The position numbers and the translations under genes were made by a program. Below the pieces are notes generated by a model. It was given only the letters and a program-made list of their open reading frames with translations, ran no database searches and had not been told where the DNA came from. Positions 44,319 to 53,167 of a DNA stretch of 64,000 bases are shown piece after piece. Each line of letters opens with the position of its first letter. Position 1 is the stretch's first letter. This DNA comes from Flavobacterium filum DSM 17961 (GTDB lineage Bacteria; Bacteroidota; Bacteroidia; Flavobacteriales; Flavobacteriaceae), in contig NZ_AUDM01000010.1 of assembly GCF_000425465.1 (NCBI RefSeq), forward strand, positions 1-64,000, in the 5' to 3' direction.

Positions 44319-45215
44319 ATGAACAACGTTAAAAATGTTTTTAGCATAAAAGACTTTGAAAACCTTACCGGTATCAAAGCTCATACCATTAGAATATGGG
44401 AGAAACGTTATAATGTTCTCGAACCCATGAGAACTGATACCAACATTCGTTTTTATGATTTGGCTGCTCTCCAAAAAATTTTAAATGTTACATTATTACA
44501 CAATCACGGATACAAGATTTCTAAAATAGCCAAATTATCACCAGATAAATTAAATTTATTGGTACGAGAAATTGTGAATGAAAAAAGTGTAAAACATCAT
44601 GCTATCAATGCCTTCAAAATGGCTATGATGAATTTTGATCAAAAACTTTTCATCAGTACTTATAATAATCTTTTATCTGAAAAATCGTTTCGTGATGTAT
44701 TTTTCGAAATTTTTGTTCCATTAATGAATGAAATTGGTCTGTTGTGGCAATCTGAAACTATCAGTCCGGCTCATGAGCATTTTATTAGTTTTATGATCAA
44801 ACAAAAGGTTTTGGTAAATACCGAAAAAGTTCAGCTTTATGAACCTACGAGAGAAGATAAAGTTTTTGTACTTTATTTACCTGAAAACGAAATTCATGAA
44901 CTAGGTTTAATGTATTTGAATTACGAGATTACTTTAAATGGATTCAAAACAATATATTTAGGTGAAAGTGTTCCGATTAGCAGTTTAAAAGATATTCCTA
45001 AATATTTTGACAATGTAACTTATATTTCATACATGACTGTTGAACCAACAAAAGATGATATAAATGATTATCTGAAAACTATGCATGAAGAAATTCTAAA
45101 AGATACTAATTCAGAATTGTGGACGGTTGGTCGACTAACAGAATTCATAAAAAAAGATCAGCATCCGAATGTGAAAATATTTAACTCGATACTTGATTTA
45201 TCAAATAATCTTTAA
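44319..45215 (+). CDS. MerR-family regulator with cobalamin-binding domain (CarH/LitR-like)
   Basis: The ATG at 44319 gives 298 residues. Residues ~7-75 are a MerR winged helix (FSIKDFENLTGIKAHTIRIWEKRYNVLEP). Residues ~90-175 are the four-helix B12 cap with the light-sensor signature Trp143-x9-Glu153-His154. The Rossmann B12-binding domain follows, with Glu191-x-His193-x-x-Gly196, where the His would be the lower axial ligand. In CarH proteins adenosylcobalamin holds a tetramer on DNA in the dark, and light breaks it, releasing carotenoid genes. All of these key residues are kept. The crtI gene follows 58 nt downstream. Confidence 0.9.
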   Translation: MNNVKNVFSIKDFENLTGIKAHTIRIWEKRYNVLEPMRTDTNIRFYDLAALQKILNVTLLHNHGYKISKIAKLSPDKLNLLVREIVNEKSVKHHAINAFKMAMMNFDQKLFISTYNNLLSEKSFRDVFFEIFVPLMNEIGLLWQSETISPAHEHFISFMIKQKVLVNTEKVQLYEPTREDKVFVLYLPENEIHELGLMYLNYEITLNGFKTIYLGESVPISSLKDIPKYFDNVTYISYMTVEPTKDDINDYLKTMHEEILKDTNSELWTVGRLTEFIKKDQHPNVKIFNSILDLSNNL

Positions 45216-45239
45216 ATTTTTCCTAATTTTTTTTTTTTT

Positions 45240-45272
45240 TTGTTTAACTTTTTTACTATATTTGTTAAACAA
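45240..45272 (+). promoter_or_regulatory. Operator-promoter of crtIBZ
   Basis: The perfect 9-bp inverted repeat TTGTTTAAC (45240-45248) and GTTAAACAA (45264-45272), with a 15-bp spacer, encloses the -7 element TATATTTG (45257-45264). It ends one base before the crtI ATG. MerR-type binding here would occlude the promoter. A half-site is repeated at the regulator's own promoter (44295-44303). Confidence 0.75.
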
Positions 45273-45273
45273 T

Positions 45274-46737
45274 ATGAAAAAAGAAATTATAATTATCGGT
45301 TCCGGATTTTCAGCTCTTGCTGCATCGTGTTATCTTGCAAAAGCAGGTAATACTGTAACTGTTTATGAAAAAAACAATACGATTGGCGGTAGAGCAAGAC
45401 AATTAAAAAAAGAAGGTTTTACGTTTGACATTGGCCCAACTTGGTATTGGATGCCAGATGTTTTTGATCGTTTTTTTGCAGATTTTGACAAAAAACCATC
45501 AGACTACTATGAATTAATAAAGTTATCACCGGCATATCAAGTATATTTTGGTATTCGCGACTTTATTATTATAGCAGATAATTTACCCGAAATCATCAAC
45601 ACTTTCGAAGAAATTGAAAAAGGAAGTGGAGAAGTGTTGCGAAAATTCATGGCAGAAGCACAAAGCAATTATGACATTGCTATAAAGGATTTAGTGTACA
45701 GACCGGGTGTTTCTCCTTTAGAACTTATCACTACGCAAACCGCAATGAAAGTTGGTCAGTTTTTTTCCAACATCAGCAAAGAAGTTCGAAAAAGATTCAA
45801 CAATCAGAAATTAGTACAAGTGCTTGAATTTCCGGTTTTATTTCTAGGTGCAAAACCTAAAGACACACCGGCTTTTTATAGTTTCATGAACTTTGCTGAT
45901 TTTGGAATGGGTACTTGGCATCCGAGAAACGGAATGTATAGTGTGATACTTGCAATGGAATCTTTGGCTAAAGAATTAGGCGTAACGATTCAAACGAACG
46001 CTAATGTTGATAAAATTTTAGTTAAAGATAAAAAAGCAGTTGGAGTCAAGGTAAATGGTGAAGAAAAAAACTGCGATATAGTTTTAAGTGGAGCAGATTA
46101 TCATCATTCTGAAACCTTATTAGATATTGAACACCGTGCCTATTCGGAGACTTACTGGGAAAAGAAAACTTTTGCACCTTCTTCACTCCTATTTTATGTT
46201 GGTTTCGATAAAAAAATAGAAAATGTTGAACATCACACGTTGTTTTTCGATGTTCCGTTTGATGAGCACGCCAAGTCAATTTATGACCAACCGGAATGGC
46301 CAAAAGAACCTCTTTTTTATGCTAGTTTTCCATCAAAAACAGATGATTCAGCCGCTCCAAAAAATAAAGAAGCAGGTATATTTTTGATTCCTTTAGCTCC
46401 AGGTATTGAAGATACTTTAGAAATTAGAGAAAAATACTTTAACATCATCATTGAACGTTTTGAAAAATTAACAGAGCAAAATGTCAAAAACAATATTATC
46501 TTTAAAGAATCTTTCTGTGTCAATGATTTTATAAAAGATTATAACTCATATAAAGGTAATGCTTATGGAATGGCGAATACATTATTGCAAACTGCTTTCC
46601 TAAGACCAAAATTAAAGAGTAAAAAAGTAAAGAATCTATTTTTTACCGGTCAATTAACCGTACCGGGACCCGGTGTCCCACCCTCGTTAATTTCCGGAAA
46701 GTTGGTATCTGAATTAATCACAAAAAAAACAAACTAA
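45274..46737 (+). CDS. crtI: Phytoene desaturase
   Basis: The ATG at 45274 gives 487 residues; the frame runs upstream into the regulator gene but that part is a poly-Phe artefact crossing the promoter. The N-terminal FAD Rossmann motif is IIIGSGFSALAASCYLAKAG, followed by EKNNTIGGRARQ. The C-terminal flavin segment is LFFTGQLTVPGPGVPPSLISG. It desaturates phytoene toward lycopene at the membrane. It is the first gene of crtI-crtB-crtZ. Confidence 0.94.
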   Translation: MKKEIIIIGSGFSALAASCYLAKAGNTVTVYEKNNTIGGRARQLKKEGFTFDIGPTWYWMPDVFDRFFADFDKKPSDYYELIKLSPAYQVYFGIRDFIIIADNLPEIINTFEEIEKGSGEVLRKFMAEAQSNYDIAIKDLVYRPGVSPLELITTQTAMKVGQFFSNISKEVRKRFNNQKLVQVLEFPVLFLGAKPKDTPAFYSFMNFADFGMGTWHPRNGMYSVILAMESLAKELGVTIQTNANVDKILVKDKKAVGVKVNGEEKNCDIVLSGADYHHSETLLDIEHRAYSETYWEKKTFAPSSLLFYVGFDKKIENVEHHTLFFDVPFDEHAKSIYDQPEWPKEPLFYASFPSKTDDSAAPKNKEAGIFLIPLAPGIEDTLEIREKYFNIIIERFEKLTEQNVKNNIIFKESFCVNDFIKDYNSYKGNAYGMANTLLQTAFLRPKLKSKKVKNLFFTGQLTVPGPGVPPSLISGKLVSELITKKTN

Positions 46738-46748
46738 AGCTACTGTTT

Positions 46749-47588
46749 ATGAAATCTATTTTTGACAAAGTTTCTTTTGAGTGTAGCCAAAATGTTACTA
46801 AAACATACAGCACCTCATTTTCCTCAGCTGTAAAAATGTTGGCTCCTTCTATCCGTCAAGATATTTACAATATTTATGGTTTTGTTCGCTTTGCAGATGA
46901 AATTGTAGATTCCTTTCATGACTATGACAAAAGTGAATTATTTGCTTTATTTGAAAATGAAATGGAAAATGCATTTAAGCATAAAATCAGTTTGAACCCG
47001 ATTTTAAATTCTTTTCAACATACGGTGAACCGTTATGATATTCCAAAAGAATTAATTGATGCTTTTATGAAAAGTATGAAATTAGACTTATCCAAAAAAG
47101 AATATAAAACAACTGATGAATATAATGAATACATTTATGGATCGGCTGATGTTGTGGGCTTAATGTGTTTAAAAGTTTTTGTGAATGGCGATGATCAAAA
47201 ATATAATGATTTAAGAAACAGTGCCATGCGTTTGGGTTCTGCCTTTCAAAAAGTTAATTTTTTGAGGGATTTAAAAGCTGATTTTGAAGAATTAAACAGA
47301 ACCTATTTTCCAAATACCGATTTGAATCAATTGGATGAAGCTTCTAAACTTGCTATAATTAAAGAAATTGAAGCTGATTTTGAAGCCGGTTTTGAAGGAA
47401 TTCGTAAACTTCCGATTGAAGCAAAATTTGGTGTTTATACCGCTTATGTATATTACAAAAAATTATTGTCAAAACTAAAAAACACTCCTTCTGTTGCCAT
47501 AAAAAATACTCGAATTAGAGTACCTGACTATGAAAAGGTAGGATTGTTGGCAAAATGTTATTTTAATTACCGTTTAAAAACCATTTAA
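46749..47588 (+). CDS. crtB: Phytoene synthase
   Basis: This 279-residue enzyme condenses two geranylgeranyl diphosphates into phytoene. Substrate-binding Asp motifs are seen in RFADEIVDSFHD and in FLRDLKADFEE. YSTSFSSAVKML is the usual N-terminal segment. It begins 11 nt after crtI and ends 2 nt before crtZ. Confidence 0.94.
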   Translation: MKSIFDKVSFECSQNVTKTYSTSFSSAVKMLAPSIRQDIYNIYGFVRFADEIVDSFHDYDKSELFALFENEMENAFKHKISLNPILNSFQHTVNRYDIPKELIDAFMKSMKLDLSKKEYKTTDEYNEYIYGSADVVGLMCLKVFVNGDDQKYNDLRNSAMRLGSAFQKVNFLRDLKADFEELNRTYFPNTDLNQLDEASKLAIIKEIEADFEAGFEGIRKLPIEAKFGVYTAYVYYKKLLSKLKNTPSVAIKNTRIRVPDYEKVGLLAKCYFNYRLKTI

Positions 47589-47590
47589 AT

Positions 47591-48040
47591 ATGAGTATTT
47601 GGATTCATTTTCTCGTTTTTTTTCTAACCTTTTTCATGATGGAATTCATGGCTTGGTTTACACACAAGTATGTAATGCATGGCTTTTTGTGGCATTTACA
47701 TGCTGATCATCATAAAAAAGATCACGATTCTTGGTTTGAACGAAATGATACTTTTTTTATATTTTATGCAGTTGTTAGTATTAGCTTTTTTCTACTTTGG
47801 CGATATGAAATTTTTGCTCTTGGCTTAGCTATTGGATTAGGCATTTTTGCCTATGGTTTAACTTATTTTTTAGTACATGATATTTTCATTCATCAGCGTT
47901 TCAAACTTTTTAGAAATGCAAATAACATCTATGCAAAAGCCGTAAGAAGAGCTCACAAAATGCATCACAAACATACCGGTAAAGAAGATGGTGAATGCTT
48001 TGGAATGTTAGTTGTTCCATGGAAATACTTCAAAAAGTAA
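47591..48040 (+). CDS. crtZ: Beta-carotene hydroxylase
   Basis: This 149-residue di-iron membrane hydroxylase has the CrtZ histidine clusters: His25-x4-His30 (HKYVMH), His37-x2-His40-His41 (HADHH), a later HDIFIH and HKMHHKH. It hydroxylates beta-ionone rings, converting beta-carotene to zeaxanthin. No lycopene cyclase lies in the window, so the cyclisation enzyme must be elsewhere. Confidence 0.92.
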   Translation: MSIWIHFLVFFLTFFMMEFMAWFTHKYVMHGFLWHLHADHHKKDHDSWFERNDTFFIFYAVVSISFFLLWRYEIFALGLAIGLGIFAYGLTYFLVHDIFIHQRFKLFRNANNIYAKAVRRAHKMHHKHTGKEDGECFGMLVVPWKYFKK

Positions 48041-48131
48041 CTCCATTTTCAAATTTAAACTCACAAAATTGTTTTTGTTTAATAGTTAGTAAATTTCTAA
48101 TATTTTTACTTTCTTAGCAAAAACAATTTTT

Positions 48132-50054
48132 ATGCATTTAAAAACTTTATTTATTCTCCTATTCTTGGGGAATTTATCTGTTTCTTGGGGACAAAAAAAC
48201 ATTGATCCTACTCCTAAAGACATTGAACTTGCAAAATCTATTCGCAGTAAATACAACAAACAAGATGTAGCCATACTAGAAAGCACTGAAACTATCCATT
48301 TTGGTTTTAATAAATCTAGTTCAAATGTTACTGTAGACTTAGCCGTTAAGGAAGTATTGATGAATATTAATCATCGAGCAGACATTTATAAATACGAATT
48401 TTATGATAGTTCATCAAAAATTGAAACTTTTTTATTGAAATATCGAAATGATAAAACAGCTCTTTTCACTGTTCAAGATGAATTTTATAAAGACAAAGAT
48501 TTATTCTATAACGATGCTAGGGTAAAACATGTTCAAATAGACTTTCCGGTTCAGGGATATACTTATAACTATACCATGAACAAAAAATTTGAAGACGTTA
48601 AATATTTTACTACGCTTCATTTTAATGACGAATTTCCGGTTTTAGATAAAAAAATTGAGATAAATGTACCGGATTGGTTAGAAATTGAGTTAAAAGAAAT
48701 GAATTTTAATGGTCATAAAATCGAAAAAACTCAAACAAAAGACACTAAAAATAAAACTACCGTTTATACTTATCATTTCAAAGATATTCCGGCGGTGTTT
48801 AAAGAAGAAAATTCACCCGGTAGAACATACCTTTATCCTCATATTCTTGTCTTAGCAAAATCATATGATTATAATGGAAAAAAAGGTACGCTTTTCAAAA
48901 CAACTGCAGATTTATATGGTTGGTACAAATCGTTGGTTGACCAAATGAAAGACGATACAGAACAGTTAAAAAGTAAAGTAAACGAATTAACTGCCAAAGC
49001 AACATCTGATGAAGAAAAAATAAAAAACATCTACTATTGGGTACAAGATAACATTCGATATATCGCTTTTGAAGATGGAATTGCGGGCTTTAAACCGGAT
49101 GATTCCCATCAAGTTTTTTCAAAACGTTATGGTGATTGTAAAGGAATGGCCAATCTAATCAAACAAATGCTAAAAATTGCCGGTTTTGATGCTCGTCTAA
49201 CTTGGATAGGAACGAAACATATTGCTTATAACTATTCCATTCCATCTTTATCTGTTGATAATCATATGATTTGTACTGTGTTTTTAAAAGGCAAAAAAAT
49301 ATTCCTAGATGGAACAGAAAAATTCAGTTCAATTGAAAACTATGCCGAACGCATTCAAAGTAAAGAAGTTATGATTGAAAACAGCAAAGATTATATCATT
49401 GACAAGGTTCCTACAGGTAATGCAGAAATGAACAAAGAAACATTTAGGGCAAAATTAACGATAGAAAAAGATAAACTTAAAGGTAGTTGTAACCGAAGCT
49501 ATAATGGAGAAAGTAGAAGTCAGTTTTTAAATATATACAATAGCTTTGAATCCGATAAAAAAGCAGAAGCACTTGTCAATTATTTAGCAAAAAGAGATAA
49601 AAACAACTTTGTAAAAGAAGTAAAAACAAGTGATTTAAAAAATCGAGATGCAAAACTTACAATAGATTATGCTTTAGAATCATCCAATAGAGTCAGTGAA
49701 TTTGATGATGAAATCTATTTAAACTTTGAATTTATGAATGAATATAAAAGCTTTACCTTTAAAGATAGAGAAACAGACTATGAATTTGATTTTAAAACAT
49801 TATATGATTCAGAAATTTCAATCACACTTCCATCTGGTTATACAATTGAAAAATTACCGGAGAATTTGAATGTGAAAAATGAGGACTTTGAAATAGATAT
49901 TCAGTTCAATTTGAAAGGAAAAGAATTGATTTACAAAAAAGTATTTACTTTTAAAAATGCTATTTTAAGAAAAAGCAATCAAGAATCTTGGAACAATACA
50001 CAAAAAAAATTAAACGAACTTTACAATTCATCTATTACACTATCTAAATTATAA
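48132..50054 (+). CDS. DUF3857 and transglutaminase-like exported protein
   Basis: This 640-residue protein has a signal peptide (ending near SVSWGQ), a DUF3857 domain (~60-250) and a transglutaminase-like domain (~280-400). The catalytic Cys lies in RYGDCKGMAN, followed by SVDNHMICTVFLKGKKIFLDGTE containing the His and Asp. A ~200-residue beta-rich C-terminal region (DUF2569/DUF3858-like) completes it. It could be a periplasmic or surface cysteine peptidase or crosslinking enzyme; the substrate is unknown. A paralogue follows 4 nt downstream. Confidence 0.85.
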   Translation: MHLKTLFILLFLGNLSVSWGQKNIDPTPKDIELAKSIRSKYNKQDVAILESTETIHFGFNKSSSNVTVDLAVKEVLMNINHRADIYKYEFYDSSSKIETFLLKYRNDKTALFTVQDEFYKDKDLFYNDARVKHVQIDFPVQGYTYNYTMNKKFEDVKYFTTLHFNDEFPVLDKKIEINVPDWLEIELKEMNFNGHKIEKTQTKDTKNKTTVYTYHFKDIPAVFKEENSPGRTYLYPHILVLAKSYDYNGKKGTLFKTTADLYGWYKSLVDQMKDDTEQLKSKVNELTAKATSDEEKIKNIYYWVQDNIRYIAFEDGIAGFKPDDSHQVFSKRYGDCKGMANLIKQMLKIAGFDARLTWIGTKHIAYNYSIPSLSVDNHMICTVFLKGKKIFLDGTEKFSSIENYAERIQSKEVMIENSKDYIIDKVPTGNAEMNKETFRAKLTIEKDKLKGSCNRSYNGESRSQFLNIYNSFESDKKAEALVNYLAKRDKNNFVKEVKTSDLKNRDAKLTIDYALESSNRVSEFDDEIYLNFEFMNEYKSFTFKDRETDYEFDFKTLYDSEISITLPSGYTIEKLPENLNVKNEDFEIDIQFNLKGKELIYKKVFTFKNAILRKSNQESWNNTQKKLNELYNSSITLSKL

Positions 50055-50058
50055 TTCA

Positions 50059-52206
50059 ATGAAAAAAATTCTTTTCCTTTTCCTTTTTATAACAACTACG
50101 TTAACTGCACAAGATGATTTGAAAATTCGTGATTTTTTCTGGGGAAAGGATGATCCTCATTCTAAATCAAACACGATTCCAGAGAAATGGAAAAATGAAT
50201 CTGCTGTTGTCATTTATAAATATGAATTTCATGATTATCATAAATTTGGCACAAAAGTAAATTATACCTCTGCATTGCGAAATAGAATAAAATTATTAGA
50301 TGATGCAGCAGTGAAAGAATTTTCAGAGTTCACCTTCAAAGAGCGTTTTTCTTCAGATAAAGGTTGGAGCAGACGTGCCGGAAAAAACACCTTAGGTATA
50401 AAAGTAGTAAAACCAAACGGTAAAGAAACAATTATCAATGTTAGCAAAGAAGCCGTTAATGCCGACAAAGAAAAAATGATAGCTATTCCTAATTTAGAAA
50501 TTGGCGACATTATTGATTATTATCTTCATTCCGAAGAACCTTTTATCTCACAATTGGAAATGGGTTTTGAACCAGTTGAACGTACGCTAGGTAGCGTTTA
50601 TCCAACTATGGATTATAAACTAATTTTTCAAACAGAAAACGACTTCTTTTTGAATTTTGCAACCTATAACGGAGCACCAGAATTGAAAGAAATCCCTAGT
50701 AACAAAGGTGGAGAGCGTCATTATGAGTTTACAGCTAAAGACATTGAGAAGAATGATTTTCCGCGATGGTTTTATCCATTAGTAGAACTACCATGCTATA
50801 AATTTCAAGTGTTTTTTGCACGTTCTGGCAAATTTGAAAAAAGAGCAGATGCTTTTTTATCAGATAAAGAAAAGATAGTAAAATCAAAAGTTTCCAAAGA
50901 AGATGTTTTTAATTATTATGATTCAAAGTTTAAACCATATGGCGATTTAGGGCCAGTTGAAAAATTTTTAAAAGGTAAAAGTTTCAGTTCAGATGAGGAA
51001 AAAATTCGAGAAGTATATTATTTCACCAGACATAAATTTTTTACTCAATATGTTGAAGCTTTTATTGTAAATGATGCAAAAATTTTCTACCCATTTTCTT
51101 TGTATCAAAATCCAATATTTTTTCAAAAAGAAGAAGAATTCATCAATTACTTCATGGCTTTTTTGAAAGATAATAAAATTTCTTATGACATTTTAATTGG
51201 TACAGCTCGTTATAACGGTTCAATAACTGATTTGTTAATTCAGCAGAACGTAACTATTCTATTGAGAATTAACACAAAAAACCCAATTTATTTAGAGTTT
51301 TTTACTCCTTTTTCTTCGGCGGATCAATTTAATGAACAACTTGAAAATACTCAGGCTTACTTGTTACAAGTATCTAAAAACAAAAAAATTGTAGATGCTG
51401 AATTAATAAAACTTCCCGGAAGTACAAAAAATGACAATATCTCTAAATCAATAACCAAAGTAAAATTAGGAGAAGACTTAGCTACAATTGCAGTTGAAAG
51501 AGAAAATAGCTATTCCGGACATTACAAACCAAGCGAACAATCTAATAAACTTTATTTCTTTGATTATGTTTATGAAGACTACAAAAAATATAACACAGAA
51601 ACGCTTTTAGAAAGAGTCTCAAATAAAAAGAAAAGAGAACAATACCAAAAAGAATTTGATGCTTTAATCGCAAAATATAAAGAAAAACAAAAAGAAAATT
51701 TCATTTCTTCTGTAAAAGAAGAATTTGGTCATGATGTTGAAGAGTATAAGATGACTTTAGAAAACTCTGGTAGATTTGGAAGCAAAGAACCTATGGTTTA
51801 TAAAGAATCATTTACCATAAAAGACCAATATTTGAAAAAAGCCGGTAACAATATTATTTTTGAATTGGGTAAATTTTTAACTTCTCAAATTGAATTAACT
51901 GAAAAGGAAAAAAACAGAAAAAACAACATTTACATGAGTTTCCCTAGACAAATTCAACATGAGATTCAGTTTGAAATACCTCAAGGATACACTGCAACCG
52001 GTCTTGAAAAGTTCAATAAAAAGGAAGAAAATGAAACCGGTGGATTTATTAGTACAATTACACAAAATGGTAATGTAATTACAATAAAAACTTCAAAATC
52101 ATACAACAATTATTATGAGCCAAATGCAAATTGGAAAAAAATGTATGACTTTTTAGAAGATGCGTATCAATTTACACAAGAAAAAATCCTTTTGAAAAAG
52201 AATTAA
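50059..52206 (+). CDS. DUF3857-family exported protein with a degenerate transglutaminase domain
   Basis: This 715-residue protein has a signal peptide (MKKILFLFLFITTTLTAQD) and a DUF3857-like half similar in layout to its neighbour (NKIDI-type 'EIGDIIDYYLHSEEPF' region). In the segment equivalent to the transglutaminase core (KIREVYYFTRHKF onward) there is no Gly-Asp-Cys motif; the corresponding stretch reads FQKEEEFINYFMAFLKDNKIS. It is probably non-catalytic and may pair with the active neighbour. The gap between the two genes is 4 nt. Confidence 0.75.
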   Translation: MKKILFLFLFITTTLTAQDDLKIRDFFWGKDDPHSKSNTIPEKWKNESAVVIYKYEFHDYHKFGTKVNYTSALRNRIKLLDDAAVKEFSEFTFKERFSSDKGWSRRAGKNTLGIKVVKPNGKETIINVSKEAVNADKEKMIAIPNLEIGDIIDYYLHSEEPFISQLEMGFEPVERTLGSVYPTMDYKLIFQTENDFFLNFATYNGAPELKEIPSNKGGERHYEFTAKDIEKNDFPRWFYPLVELPCYKFQVFFARSGKFEKRADAFLSDKEKIVKSKVSKEDVFNYYDSKFKPYGDLGPVEKFLKGKSFSSDEEKIREVYYFTRHKFFTQYVEAFIVNDAKIFYPFSLYQNPIFFQKEEEFINYFMAFLKDNKISYDILIGTARYNGSITDLLIQQNVTILLRINTKNPIYLEFFTPFSSADQFNEQLENTQAYLLQVSKNKKIVDAELIKLPGSTKNDNISKSITKVKLGEDLATIAVERENSYSGHYKPSEQSNKLYFFDYVYEDYKKYNTETLLERVSNKKKREQYQKEFDALIAKYKEKQKENFISSVKEEFGHDVEEYKMTLENSGRFGSKEPMVYKESFTIKDQYLKKAGNNIIFELGKFLTSQIELTEKEKNRKNNIYMSFPRQIQHEIQFEIPQGYTATGLEKFNKKEENETGGFISTITQNGNVITIKTSKSYNNYYEPNANWKKMYDFLEDAYQFTQEKILLKKN

Positions 52207-52225
52207 AGGAAATTAGAGCATATTG

Positions 52226-52264
52226 AAAATGTCCCAAAAAGTTAACCACTATTTGGGACATTTT
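52226..52264. terminator. Bidirectional terminator after the DUF3857 pair
   Basis: A perfect 13-bp stem (aaaatgtcccaaa / tttgggacatttt) with a 13-nt loop and A/T tracts, between convergent genes. Confidence 0.85.
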
Positions 52265-52267
52265 ATT

Positions 52268-53143
52268 TTAAAATACTCTTACTAAATTAAAACCGAAAGC
52301 AATTTCACCTTTCCCCCAATCACCAGTTGTTTGACCAAGGAATCCTGCTTCATGCATCGCTCTTGAATTGGTAAAATGCATTTGAAATACATGTCCACCG
52401 GTTTCTAAATCAACCCCTATAGAAAGTGGATTCTTTGTAATAGCAGAAGATGCACGGTTCAAATGGGCAGCATAATCAGCATTTACAGACCATCGGCTGG
52501 TTAATTTATACCTTCCTCCTATACCTATAGCAAATTGACTATTATCTTGCGGATTGGGTAAAATTGGCTGATTATTAGTGTCTAAAATATCCCTTAACGT
52601 ATTTTCATGAAAGAAAGAAGGAGCCAATTGGAGACTTAATTTTTCAGAAAATTTTCGGGAAATTAAAACTTGAGCTACATAGCTCAACCGGTTTTCAAAT
52701 TTCAATTTTGGATAATCCTTTTCTTTTAATTCTGAATTAATTGCAATGCTATTAAATCCAACTATGGTAAAAGGAGTTCCATTCTCTTTTTGAGTAACCA
52801 AACGATATTTTGCTGCCAAATCATACGTCTTTTGGAAACCACTTCTCGCCAAATGAACCGTTAGCCATTCGTTTACACCATATAGAAATTTTAGTTGCGT
52901 ATTGGCATTGTCTAAACCAAAAAAGTCTTCAAATCCATTGTTAAAATAATCAAATCTGTGAGCCACTACAAAGTAAAAATCGCCTTTTGAGGCCAATTTA
53001 GTAGATTCCAAATTAACAATTTTCAACGATTTAAAGGCAGAAGTCACTACTTGATTAGAATCAACAACTTCAATATCTTTTAGTAAATCATCTTGAGAAA
53101 AAGAAATAAGAGGAAATAGAAGAGACAGTAGAATTTTTTTCAT
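52268..53143 (-). CDS. DUF5777-family outer-membrane beta-barrel protein
   Basis: This 291-residue protein has a signal peptide (MKKILLSLLFPLISFSQ), then the DUF5777 pattern 'GDFYFVVAHRFDYFNNGFEDFFGLDNANTQLKF' region, and repeated amphipathic strands ending IAFGFNLVRVF, a typical barrel C-terminus. It is the last gene of a four-gene minus-strand run with the DOMON-like, ankyrin and OB-fold genes. Its function is unknown; it might anchor or export a partner at the outer membrane. Confidence 0.82.
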   Translation of the reverse strand: MKKILLSLLFPLISFSQDDLLKDIEVVDSNQVVTSAFKSLKIVNLESTKLASKGDFYFVVAHRFDYFNNGFEDFFGLDNANTQLKFLYGVNEWLTVHLARSGFQKTYDLAAKYRLVTQKENGTPFTIVGFNSIAINSELKEKDYPKLKFENRLSYVAQVLISRKFSEKLSLQLAPSFFHENTLRDILDTNNQPILPNPQDNSQFAIGIGGRYKLTSRWSVNADYAAHLNRASSAITKNPLSIGVDLETGGHVFQMHFTNSRAMHEAGFLGQTTGDWGKGEIAFGFNLVRVF

Positions 53144-53167
53144 GAATATTAATTACTTTATTTACAA

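Noticed and set aside
45193..45273. N-terminal Phe-rich extension of CrtI as a membrane anchor
   Set aside because: It crosses the operator and promoter of crtI; the FAD motif begins normally after the ATG at 45274.
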